Assembly (NCBI GenBank): GCA_028821775.1
Contig: JAPKFB010000002.1
Location: 1 to 64,000, forward strand
Source of the DNA: Roseibacillus sp.
Lineage (GTDB): Bacteria > Verrucomicrobiota > Verrucomicrobiia > Verrucomicrobiales > Akkermansiaceae
DNA length: 64,000 nt
Reading direction: 5' to 3'
Position numbers and translations under genes: made by a program
Notes under the pieces: generated by a model
What the model saw: only the letters and a program-made list of their open reading frames with translations
What the model was told of the DNA's origin: nothing
Databases searched by the model: none
Part shown: piece by piece, positions 36,401 through 43,721 of the stretch
Numbering within the stretch: the stretch's first letter is position 1
Layout: each line of letters starts with the position of its first letter

Positions 36401-38962
36401 TGGGTGGGAGCGGCTCCGGAGCTCTTGTTCATTCCCGACAAGGATCGGAATGACGTGCCGGATCGCGATGCAGTCGTTTTGTTAGATGGCTGGGGATTGC
36501 AGGATACCCACGAAACTCTGAATAGCTTTACCTGGGGGCCGGACGGGTGGCTCTATGGAAATCAGGGGGTGTTCTGTCACTCTCTGATTGGGAAGCCGGG
36601 TGCGGAGCAAAACACCCGGACCGAGATGCGGGCCGGGGTGTGGCGTTATCATCCGACCAAGGATGAGTTTGAAGTGTTCTCGCACGGTTGCAGCAACCAG
36701 TGGGGAATCGACTTCAATGAGCGCGGGCACATGTTTCTCACCCATTGTCGCAGCGCGTGGGGTGGCGGGCCGACCACCTACGTGGTGAAAAACGGGCACT
36801 ATTGGAATCAGTCGAATTCCGCCCACGCTCCGTTTGTGGCGGCGGGAAAAGCGGGTTGGAATCCGGACGGCGGACAGGCCTTGCGCAACTTCCTACCTTC
36901 CTCTGCGCGCTACGGGCACGGGGAGGGTGGGGCGGGGGATGACGGATCGCGCGCACTCTATGGCGGCCACTCCCATGTGGGGACCATGATTTATCTGGGC
37001 GACAACTGGCCGGACAAGTATCGTGATCAGCTCTTCACGCACAACCTTCACGGTCGGCAGATGAACCGGCAGATCAACACGCGGAGTGGCTCCGGGTACG
37101 AGACGGTGCATGCTGGCTACGATCAACTTTCGGTGGCGGACACCCGGTTCATGGGAGTGGAGTTGAAGTATGGTCCGGATGGCGCGGTTTACATGATCGA
37201 CTGGCAGGACCAGCAGCATTGCCACAACACGCGAGATGATATTTGGGATCGCAGCGATGGCGGAATGTATCGCATGGCGTGGGCCGAGACTTGGAAGCCG
37301 GTGGCAGTGGATTTGCACCAAGCGCAGACCGGAGTGCTGGTGGAGAACTTGTTTCACCGAAACGAATGGTATTCGCGCACTGCGCGTCGGGTGTTGCAGG
37401 AGCGCGGTGATCGGGATGCCGTTTCGCTTCTTGAGGCGGCGTTGCGGACGAGGACCGATCCTCTTCAGATCTTGCGGGCGATGTGGGCCTTGCACTCCCT
37501 GGGTGCAACGATCCCGCTTTCACTTTTGACCGTTGATGACGAGGCGGTCCGGGCTTGGGCCATTCAGTTGCTGGTGGACGGGCAAGCACTTCCTTCGGCG
37601 ATGTTGGTGCGGTTTTGCCGGGATGAGTCGTCGCCGATGGTCCGACTGGCGCTGGCTTCGGCGCTGCCGCAGCTGGGAAAAGGTGCGCGTTGGGAGGCTG
37701 CGGAAGCCTTGGCGGCACGGGGCGAGGATGAGGGGGATGTCTATCTGCCCAAGATGATTTGGTTTGGGATTGCTCCGCTCGCTCTGGAGGATCCCGCGCG
37801 CCTTGTAGCGATGGCGCAGGCAACCGAGCTCAGGGTGTTGGCGGATTCAATTGTCTGGTTCCTGGCGCGAGATGGGAAGGGACGGGATGAGTTGGTGAAG
37901 CATCTTCTGCGGGCCCCCGAGGCAAGACTCTCTCGTCATCTCAATCTCCTCGCGGCGACCATCCCGGCGGTCACCCAGATCAATGCACCTCAGGGGTGGG
38001 CCGGATTGGTCGGGAAACGTCGCAATGAGAGCAACGCCCCGGCCCTCGACCGGTTGGGGGCGATCTTTGGAGATCAGGAAATCGCGAAGCGGATGGCCAA
38101 GGTGCTTGCTGACCAGGGTGTATCCCTGGTAGAGCGCAAGGCGGCCTTTGCCTTCCTGTCGGGTCGGCGGGATCTCGATCTGTCGAGCCTCCATCTCGCT
38201 CTTCTTGAAGAGGAGGCCTTCCGTTCCGAAGTCATTCCTTTGCTGGGGCGTTACAACGACAAGCGGGTGGCCAAGGCGTTGCTTGAGCGCTTGGAGCAAT
38301 GGACGGGAGGCGATCGGCTCGCGGCGCTCAATGCCCTCTGCGTGCAACCAGAGTTGGCCAAGGCGCATCTGAAACGGCTCAAGAAGTTGGATTCGAAGAC
38401 GAAGAGTGGGCTGACCTCGCTTCACCTTCGGCAGATGCGCAGCCTGGGCGACCAGGAGGTGAACATGCTCCTTGATGATCTGTGGGGGCCGGTGAGGGAC
38501 CGGAGCGCTGACATCAAGGTATCGATGGAAAAATACCGGAAGCTGATTTCGGGGGCTGGGCGAAGCGACCGGAAGGCGGGCAAGGAGGTCTTTGGGAAAG
38601 TGTGCAGCGTGTGTCATGTCCGCGACGGGGCGGGCGGGAAGTATGGGCCTGACCTCACGGGGTCGTGGCGGAATGGGAGGGATTACTTCCTCGAAAGCAT
38701 TGTCGATCCGAATGCGGTCATCGGAGAGAACTTTCAGCTCAATATCGTCACCAGAAAGGACGGTCCTCCGGTTTCGGGAATGCCGGTGGGAGAAACCGCT
38801 GAGGTGCTCACGATTCAGACTCTCACGGAGTCAGTGGCCATTCCCAAGAATTCGATCACGTCGCGGGAGGTTCTCGACCAGAGCATCATGCCGGTGGGAC
38901 TTCTTGATACCCTGCCAGAGCAGGAAGTGGTGGATTTGCTGAAGTATCTCACCGCGGAGTGA
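33422..38962 (+). CDS. Giant ThuA - CBM-like - DUF1080 - PVC dehydrogenase - cytochrome c fusion
   Basis: This 1846-residue exported protein has a signal peptide (to about 20). Domains in order are: ThuA-like at about 20-280 (LFLAGKDSHGWGTHQHF, GGLTVIHWATG, YTGGHTHWNWGRDELR); a CBM-like beta domain at about 346-492; DUF1080 at about 494-697 (SLFDGKTLQGWEG, NSGVQIRS, GYQADFDDG); a levanase/GH32-like beta module at about 718-870 (FEEGTLRGWAVEGD, GSFLVGGGPG, WGHVNYDDFRF); a PVC-type (Piru_Ver) dehydrogenase propeller at about 892-1293 (VPEGFEVDLIAQEPEL, FDERGRIWVVEAHSYP); HEAT-like helices to about 1700; and a C-terminal cytochrome c with CSVCH at about 1727. Known functions of the separate families suggest C3 oxidation of a sugar, hydrolysis of the keto-glycoside and ThuA processing on one chain. 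The start is ATG 33422 or 33428. Confidence 0.88.
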   Translation: MNMSLRAFAFTVLLVSGGVLMGAEKKILFLAGKDSHGWGTHQHFGGTMVLSAGMKRGGVPVEIEVVREWPSDELLSKQDALVIYSDGWGRHPANGNLASLKKFMDGGGGLTVIHWATGLGSPEDGNKAKDQRGDPVRRQWRNLVGADFEPWHSVSRFWDASFETLPVHEVTRGVRPFVVHDECYFHLRCDDPEHKHVTPLHGALPPVSIIDPGRSMDSGSASAVEAVTKGELQYCAWGFERPEGGRTFGYTGGHTHWNWGRDELRMLILNGIYWTAGGEVPANGIHSRRPRSEDMLEHLKGNPGWTPKALQIALDRAGTGELIKWNQYRGGPLPFGKAKAKPGGGGPGLIVEGESMKVLKGAGRPRSQKMSGFGLDVWSANAQLWWTDAKPGDVLELELKVAKAGEYELHLAGTKAVDYAIQSFAVNGVTLGKPIDFFQPTGVSHTEDLKLGAATLQAGANRFSVKIEGAHPKALKGHMVGIDYLRLIEVKGRASLFDGKTLQGWEGSKKWWRVQEGALVGTIPAGQKLGHNEFLWWAGEGHDFELRMRGRVSGDPSANSGVQIRSQRREDGHAAGYQADFDDGAVWLGRIYDEHGRGLLVERGARVVIDEGGQREATIFRKAEEYRALVKKGEWNDYLIRAVGPRIQTWINGTLASELVDHQLGQHDYSGRIAIQLHSGPGPAKVEFKDLELLDLGKTAPPKSLAVGGVKRVGIVPEEKNLGFEEGTLRGWAVEGDVWAGGPVKGDTVTPRRPGQSSNHDGEFWVGGYERTHADDGQGVLTSQPFKVTHPWGSFLVGGGPGAATRVELVGVESGKVIFSARGKQLETMHVAEANLRKHLGKSIHVRVIDESSGPWGHVNYDDFRFHEKKPGRQVAPSVKGGDRNPLLSHLVPNPGQHENQTVAGMRVPEGFEVDLIAQEPELTQPIAFTFDERGRIWVVEAHSYPQRQPKGQGRDRIVIFEDADANGSFEKRTVFARGLNLVSGIEVGFGGVWVGAAPELLFIPDKDRNDVPDRDAVVLLDGWGLQDTHETLNSFTWGPDGWLYGNQGVFCHSLIGKPGAEQNTRTEMRAGVWRYHPTKDEFEVFSHGCSNQWGIDFNERGHMFLTHCRSAWGGGPTTYVVKNGHYWNQSNSAHAPFVAAGKAGWNPDGGQALRNFLPSSARYGHGEGGAGDDGSRALYGGHSHVGTMIYLGDNWPDKYRDQLFTHNLHGRQMNRQINTRSGSGYETVHAGYDQLSVADTRFMGVELKYGPDGAVYMIDWQDQQHCHNTRDDIWDRSDGGMYRMAWAETWKPVAVDLHQAQTGVLVENLFHRNEWYSRTARRVLQERGDRDAVSLLEAALRTRTDPLQILRAMWALHSLGATIPLSLLTVDDEAVRAWAIQLLVDGQALPSAMLVRFCRDESSPMVRLALASALPQLGKGARWEAAEALAARGEDEGDVYLPKMIWFGIAPLALEDPARLVAMAQATELRVLADSIVWFLARDGKGRDELVKHLLRAPEARLSRHLNLLAATIPAVTQINAPQGWAGLVGKRRNESNAPALDRLGAIFGDQEIAKRMAKVLADQGVSLVERKAAFAFLSGRRDLDLSSLHLALLEEEAFRSEVIPLLGRYNDKRVAKALLERLEQWTGGDRLAALNALCVQPELAKAHLKRLKKLDSKTKSGLTSLHLRQMRSLGDQEVNMLLDDLWGPVRDRSADIKVSMEKYRKLISGAGRSDRKAGKEVFGKVCSVCHVRDGAGGKYGPDLTGSWRNGRDYFLESIVDPNAVIGENFQLNIVTRKDGPPVSGMPVGETAEVLTIQTLTESVAIPKNSITSREVLDQSIMPVGLLDTLPEQEVVDLLKYLTAE

Positions 38963-39030
38963 GTAGTAAGCACGTCTGTGGATTGTCGCGCAGATTTGAT
39001 ATTGTGAATCCAACTCCAAGACTCTCACTT

Positions 39031-39981
39031 ATGAGCATGCGCCCCCTCGTCTTGTTGCTTCTTTGCAGCGCACTTTGCCACGGGCAGCACGATTGGCAGA
39101 AGCCGAAGCCTCCAATCGCCAAGGCCAAGTTGGATCAGATCATTGGCTCCCTCACAAGGAAGGAGCCCTCCAGGAAAGTGCGAATCCTGTGGGTGTGGGG
39201 CTTTGATGCTCACCACAAACCCGGGGCCCACGACTACCTGCGGGTCCGTGATCTGATGGGTGGCTTGCTTCGGAAGGTGCCCAAGGTGTCGGTGGAAGCG
39301 GTGTTTGAATTTCCGACTGCGGAGCAATTCAAGCGAGCGGATCTCGTCGCGATGTATTTGCATTTGCCGCAGCTCACGGCCGGGCAGTACGGTAATTTCA
39401 AGGCTTACATCGATCGCGGGGGCGGAGTGGTGGCCCTGCACGAGACGGCCATCATCCGGCCGGCCTCGGAAGGAAAGAAGCTGGCACAGTGCCTCGGGAT
39501 GGCTTGGGACGAAGGGCGATCGCAGTGGGGAGCCATCTTCGAAGAGATCTCGATTGTGAATCAGCACCCGATTTTCAAAGGCTTTCCGAGCAAGCTTCGC
39601 ATCGTGGACGAGTTTTACTGGGGGTTGAATCAGCTTGAGCAGGCCAAAATTCTGGGGACAGTGAGAACTGGTCCTCCGAGGGGGAGTCGGGGGCCGATCG
39701 CGGAAGACGCTCTTTCCAAGAAGACCTCGCCCATGTTCTGGACCTTGGAGTCTGGAAAGGGACGGGTATTCGGGACCACGACCGGGCATAATACGTTTTC
39801 CTACTACGACCCCGAGTTTCGCCTCATTTTGTTTCGCGCCATGGCATGGGCGCTGAGGGAGAAGCCGGATCCTTTCATGCCGTTGGTTTTCGACGGGATC
39901 ACCGACGAGGGTGGGATGGTTGGGACTACGGATCCGATGAGGGACTGGCTGGGGAAACTGCGCAAGTCGCCGCCGAAGTGA
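39031..39981 (+). CDS. Stand-alone ThuA-like protein
   Basis: This 316-residue exported protein has a signal peptide MSMRPLVLLLLCSALCHG at residues 1-18. The ThuA fold is shown by WVWGFDAHHKPGAHDYL, DRGGGVVALHET, a substrate-loop region and the closing FGTTTGHNTFSYYDPEFR with MAWALRE. ThuA proteins take part in trehalose and other disaccharide use through 3-keto intermediates. The ATG at 39031 is chosen because it begins the signal peptide. It lies 68 bases after the giant fusion that already contains a ThuA domain, so both are probably in one transcript. Confidence 0.85.
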   Translation: MSMRPLVLLLLCSALCHGQHDWQKPKPPIAKAKLDQIIGSLTRKEPSRKVRILWVWGFDAHHKPGAHDYLRVRDLMGGLLRKVPKVSVEAVFEFPTAEQFKRADLVAMYLHLPQLTAGQYGNFKAYIDRGGGVVALHETAIIRPASEGKKLAQCLGMAWDEGRSQWGAIFEEISIVNQHPIFKGFPSKLRIVDEFYWGLNQLEQAKILGTVRTGPPRGSRGPIAEDALSKKTSPMFWTLESGKGRVFGTTTGHNTFSYYDPEFRLILFRAMAWALREKPDPFMPLVFDGITDEGGMVGTTDPMRDWLGKLRKSPPK

Positions 39982-40199
39982 GACGAGGGTTTCTCCTGCC
40001 GCGCGGGGTGACCCACGAGACCGGCGAGAGGGTGTCATCCTCCTTGAAAAATTGTGTCAACCAAGTGAACGAGAATACTGCGCGAGACGTATCCTAGGGC
40101 ATCTCCCCTATGGATCGCCGGAAGAATGCCCTCGCTTCTCAATCTGAACTTGAAGAAGGACGGTGTTCCGCAGACGGGCGCGATTGCCGGGCTGGTGTG
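39982..40199. other. Spacer before collapsed cytochrome gene
   Basis: This 218-base region contains a short open frame (ATG 40126, 24 codons) that ends just at the next start (TGATG). It resembles no known leader peptide. No terminator with a T tract was seen. Confidence 0.3.
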
Positions 40200-40823
40200 A
40201 TGAGAAATCTCCTGACTCCAGTCCTGTGTGGGATGATCACGGTTGCGGGTGCGGCCGAGAAGGCGGTGGTCGCGACCAACCTGACCGAGTTTGAGAAGCA
40301 GGTGCAGCCCTTCCTCGCCGCGCACTGTGTGAAGTGCCATGGGACGAAAAGGCAGAAGGCGGATTTTTTCCTGCACGACATGGACGGGGCGGTGACCGGT
40401 GGAAAGGATATCATGCGGTGGGAGAAGATTCTCGAGATGCTGAGCCTGCGGGACATGCCGCCCGACGATGAGGAGCAGCCACGAAAACTCGCGGGCTATC
40501 GCAAGCGGCTTGGCGAGTATGTCGCGCCGGTGCCCAGCGCAAAGCCGGTCGATTCGCGAGGGGTTCTGGAGGGAAGCGGTGAGGCAAGGTTGGACGGGCC
40601 GGTGGAAGATGCCCTCGATCGGGTTCATCGCCTGGCGGAATCGGAGCGCGTGCGCCAGTCCTTCGGACGGCACGCCTTTCGCTACCGGATGGGGCGCAAC
40701 GAGATCTTTGATGATTCTCCAACCCTGATGGCGGCCGACGCGGCCTACCGGAAGGGTGGGGGGAGCTTCCAGGAACTGTTGGGGGCCCTCCTGACCTCGG
40801 ATTCCTTTTTGTATCGACGTTGA
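40200..40823 (+). CDS. Internally deleted planctomycete cytochrome c protein (DUF1592/1588/1585 class)
   Basis: This 207-residue exported protein has a signal peptide (MRNLLTPVLCGMITVAGA). An N-terminal PSCyt1 cytochrome domain has CVKCHG at about 47-52 and KADFFLHDMDG. It then jumps directly to what is normally the far C-terminus of an 800-1000 residue protein: VDSRGVLEGSGE, ESERVRQSFGRHAFRYRMGRNE, DSPTLMAADAAYRKGGGSF and LLTSDSFLYR (DUF1585). The intervening DUF1587, DUF1592 and DUF1588 regions are missing, with the join near residues 130-140, in frame. It may be a pseudogene or a minimal two-domain cytochrome. The DUF1552 partner downstream is intact. Confidence 0.75.
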   Translation: MRNLLTPVLCGMITVAGAAEKAVVATNLTEFEKQVQPFLAAHCVKCHGTKRQKADFFLHDMDGAVTGGKDIMRWEKILEMLSLRDMPPDDEEQPRKLAGYRKRLGEYVAPVPSAKPVDSRGVLEGSGEARLDGPVEDALDRVHRLAESERVRQSFGRHAFRYRMGRNEIFDDSPTLMAADAAYRKGGGSFQELLGALLTSDSFLYRR

Positions 40824-40884
40824 GAGTTGGGTTTTACAGGAATGGGCCGGGATCTCCACGCAGGGACATAAGTTCAGGAAAGAA

Positions 40885-42306
40885 ATGACAAGACAACGAC
40901 TTCATCTCCCGAGGCGACGGTTCCTCAAGGGCATGTCCGTGATGGCCTTGGCGCTGACTCCCTTCTTTCGGCACATGGAGGCTCACGCTGCAGGCGATGC
41001 TGCTGCGCTGCCCAAACGCTTTGTCTTTGTGGTGCGCGGAAACGGATTGCGGCCCTATGGGGTTGTTCCGAAGGGGCTCGAAGAATTTGGCGCAGACGGC
41101 TTCAAGGCGGAGAAACTCATTGATGAGCCGTTGGGCGATCATGCCTTGAGTGAGAGCATGGTGTCCCTCGAGCCCTTCAAGGATCAGCTCTCCATTGTGC
41201 AGGGGCTTTCGAGCAAAGTTTGCAAGGGGCCGCATGGCGGACACTACGGCGTCCTGGGGGCTTACACCTCGGGTGATCACGCGCCACCCCGCAGGGAAAC
41301 CATCGACTACACCCTGGCCAGGAAGTTCCCGGGGATCTTTCCGCACCTCGCCTTCCACATCGGGACCAAGCCGGGCGAGTTGTTCCGCTATCTCGACATC
41401 TCCGCGATGGGTAAAAACACTCGAACGCCGGCCTATACCTCGGCCATGCTGGCCTACAAGGACATCTTTGGGACGGTGATGAAGGGAGCGGACGCCGAGG
41501 TTGAAACGAGGGCGAACGTGAACCTGATGGATTTTCTGGTCGATGATGTGAAGCGGGCGAAGAAGTCGCTGAACTCGGAGGAACGCGAAAAGCTCGATCA
41601 CTATTTGCATGGCTTCGAGGCCCTGCGTGATCGGCAGGTGGTCCTGAAGGAGATGGGAGGGATCCTTGGGGAGCATGCGCCTCAACTCGAAGACAAGTAT
41701 ACTTCCGAGATTGAAACTCATCGATTGGAAGCCCACTTCGACCTCGCGGCGGCTTCTCTCATCACCGGACTGACCAACTCGGTGACCATTCGGGCGGACG
41801 AGTTGGACGTGCGTTATCAAGGGTTCGATCACAAACGGATGAAGGAGATCTCGCTGCACGAAATCGGCCATACTGCCGATGTGGAGGGAAAGGCTGACCG
41901 CTTCGACTCAAACTGGAAGGAAGGCAGGGAGATGCGTGGGAAAATTCGAACCTTCCAGATGGAGTTGCTGGCGGGACTGGCCGGGAAGCTCAAGGCCGTG
42001 CCCGAAGGCGACGGCACAATGCTGGACAACACCGTGATCGTCTTCCTGAGCGATGCCGGGAGTCAGCATCACACGGGCTACGAAAACATGCCTCTGCTGG
42101 TCCTGGGCAACATGAACAACCAGCTGAAGGGTGGCCGCTACCTGCACTACCCCGCCTACAACCAGCCCGGCCACCGCCTGCTTGCGAATCTACTCATGAC
42201 CGTCCTGCACGGCGCAGGATTGCCGAGCGATCATTATGGGGATCGCGATCTGGGACTCGGAGAGGAGATCGACCAGAGCGGTCCGCTGGCCGAGTTGCTG
42301 AGTTAA
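40885..42306 (+). CDS. DUF1552 family protein, Tat-exported
   Basis: This 473-residue protein has a twin-arginine leader (LPRRRFLKGMSVMALALTP) at residues 8-26. The body matches DUF1552: RFVFVVRGNGLRPY, LSIVQGLSSKVC, GPHGGHYGVLGAY, a central helical region, IETHRLEAHFDLAAASL and FLSDAGSQHHTGYENMPLLVLG. DUF1552 genes are classically adjacent to DUF1592/DUF1588 cytochrome genes, as here. The activity is not known; the distant DUF1501/phosphatase-like fold suggests a metal hydrolase. It is separated by 61 bases from the collapsed partner. Confidence 0.88.
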   Translation: MTRQRLHLPRRRFLKGMSVMALALTPFFRHMEAHAAGDAAALPKRFVFVVRGNGLRPYGVVPKGLEEFGADGFKAEKLIDEPLGDHALSESMVSLEPFKDQLSIVQGLSSKVCKGPHGGHYGVLGAYTSGDHAPPRRETIDYTLARKFPGIFPHLAFHIGTKPGELFRYLDISAMGKNTRTPAYTSAMLAYKDIFGTVMKGADAEVETRANVNLMDFLVDDVKRAKKSLNSEEREKLDHYLHGFEALRDRQVVLKEMGGILGEHAPQLEDKYTSEIETHRLEAHFDLAAASLITGLTNSVTIRADELDVRYQGFDHKRMKEISLHEIGHTADVEGKADRFDSNWKEGREMRGKIRTFQMELLAGLAGKLKAVPEGDGTMLDNTVIVFLSDAGSQHHTGYENMPLLVLGNMNNQLKGGRYLHYPAYNQPGHRLLANLLMTVLHGAGLPSDHYGDRDLGLGEEIDQSGPLAELLS

Positions 42307-42327
42307 ATTTTGAGACCTCACCTATTT

Positions 42328-43698
42328 ATGAAAACGTTCTCCTTTCTATCCCTCCTTGCCTCGCTCGCTGTTGCCTCCTCCGCTGTCGCGGAGACTGAGA
42401 AGCCGAACATCCTGTTCATCCTGATCGATGACATGGGATGGATGGACCTTAGTTGTCAGGGGAACAAGTTCGTGCACACTCCCAACATCGACAAGTTGGC
42501 GACGCAGGGAATGCGGTTCACGGATGCCTACGCGTCGGCACCCGTTTGTTCGCCCACGCGGGCTGCCCTCATGACGGGGCATTCGCCTGCGCGGTTGCAG
42601 ATCACAAATCATCTGCCGCATCAGGACCGTTTCACGCCCAAGGAGTCGGAGCTCCTACCGGCGGAGATGCGCGATCATCTTCCGCTCGAGTGCACCACGA
42701 TTGCAGAGAGATTGCGCGATGAGGCGGGCTACGCGACGGCCTTCATTGGGAAGTGGCATCTCTATAAAGGGAAGGAGAAGCAGTTCGCGGCCCACGCGCA
42801 GGGATTTGACCTCAATATTGGGGGGTGCTCAAACGGAGGGCCTCCGACCTTCTTTGATCCTTATGGAATCGACTTTCTGGAGGATCGGAAGAAGGGAGAA
42901 TACCTGCCGGATCGACTGGCGGACGAGACAATCTCCTTCATGCGGGAGCAGAACGCAAAGAAGAAGCCGTTCTATATCGCGCTCTTCAACTACACGGTGC
43001 ACTGGCCGATGGAAGCTCCGGAGGAGTTTGTGGCGAAGTACAAGGATCGCCCGATGAAAGGCTACAATCACAAAGTGTATCCGGCCATGCTGGAGACGAT
43101 GGACCTGGCGATTGCGCGGGTGCTGGCGGAACTCGACAAGCTCAAGATCACGAAGGAGACCTTTGTGGTCTTTACTTCGGACAACGGCCCGTATGGTGGG
43201 GTGGGTGACGCGCGGCCACTGCGGGCGGACAAGGGGCATCTCTATGAAGGCGGTATCCGAGTGCCGCTGATCGTGCGTTGGCCGGGCAAGATCAAGGCGG
43301 AGGTGGTGAGCAAGGAGCCGGTGATCCTGACGGATTTTTATCCGACCTTGCTCGAAGTGGCCGGGTTGAAGCCGAAGGCGGACTATCCGGGTGATGGCGA
43401 GAGTTTGCTGCCGCACCTGATGGGCGAAGGGAAGCTCAAGCGCGAGGCCATCTTCTGGCATTATCCGAACTTTGCGTTCCACCAGGACAATCGGCTGGGG
43501 AGCGCGATCCGGATGGGAGACCACAAGCTGCTTGAGTTCTTCGATGACAACTCGGTGGAACTCTACAACCTGCGCAATGATCTCGGGGAGAAGAATGATC
43601 TGGCGGCTGCGAAGCCGGAGCTGGCGAAGGAGATGCGCATGCGATTGCACGCATGGCGCAAGACGAATGAGGCCAAGATGCCCATCCCGCGGAAGTAG
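42328..43698 (+). CDS. Formylglycine-dependent sulfatase
   Basis: This 456-residue exported protein has a signal peptide to about residue 20 (SSAVA). Type I sulfatase hallmarks are NILFILIDDMGWMDL (metal-binding aspartates), CSPTR at 74-78 (C-x-P-x-R, the cysteine converted to formylglycine), GKWHL and FTSDNGPYG. The C-terminal ELYNLRNDLGEKNDLA is the usual sulfatase ending. It is expected to remove sulfate esters from glycans in the periplasm or outside. No maturase gene lies in the window. The ATG at 42328 starts the signal peptide; an upstream TTG at 42310 is less likely. It is followed after 23 bases by the DUF6288 gene, probably the same transcript. Confidence 0.93.
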   Translation: MKTFSFLSLLASLAVASSAVAETEKPNILFILIDDMGWMDLSCQGNKFVHTPNIDKLATQGMRFTDAYASAPVCSPTRAALMTGHSPARLQITNHLPHQDRFTPKESELLPAEMRDHLPLECTTIAERLRDEAGYATAFIGKWHLYKGKEKQFAAHAQGFDLNIGGCSNGGPPTFFDPYGIDFLEDRKKGEYLPDRLADETISFMREQNAKKKPFYIALFNYTVHWPMEAPEEFVAKYKDRPMKGYNHKVYPAMLETMDLAIARVLAELDKLKITKETFVVFTSDNGPYGGVGDARPLRADKGHLYEGGIRVPLIVRWPGKIKAEVVSKEPVILTDFYPTLLEVAGLKPKADYPGDGESLLPHLMGEGKLKREAIFWHYPNFAFHQDNRLGSAIRMGDHKLLEFFDDNSVELYNLRNDLGEKNDLAAAKPELAKEMRMRLHAWRKTNEAKMPIPRK

Positions 43699-43721
43699 AC
43701 AAGGCAACGCATTTGAGATCG

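Noticed and set aside
40126-40202. 24-codon open frame ending in TGATG at the next gene, like a leader peptide
   Set aside because: No ribosome-binding site, no run of regulatory codons and no terminator/antiterminator pairing nearby.
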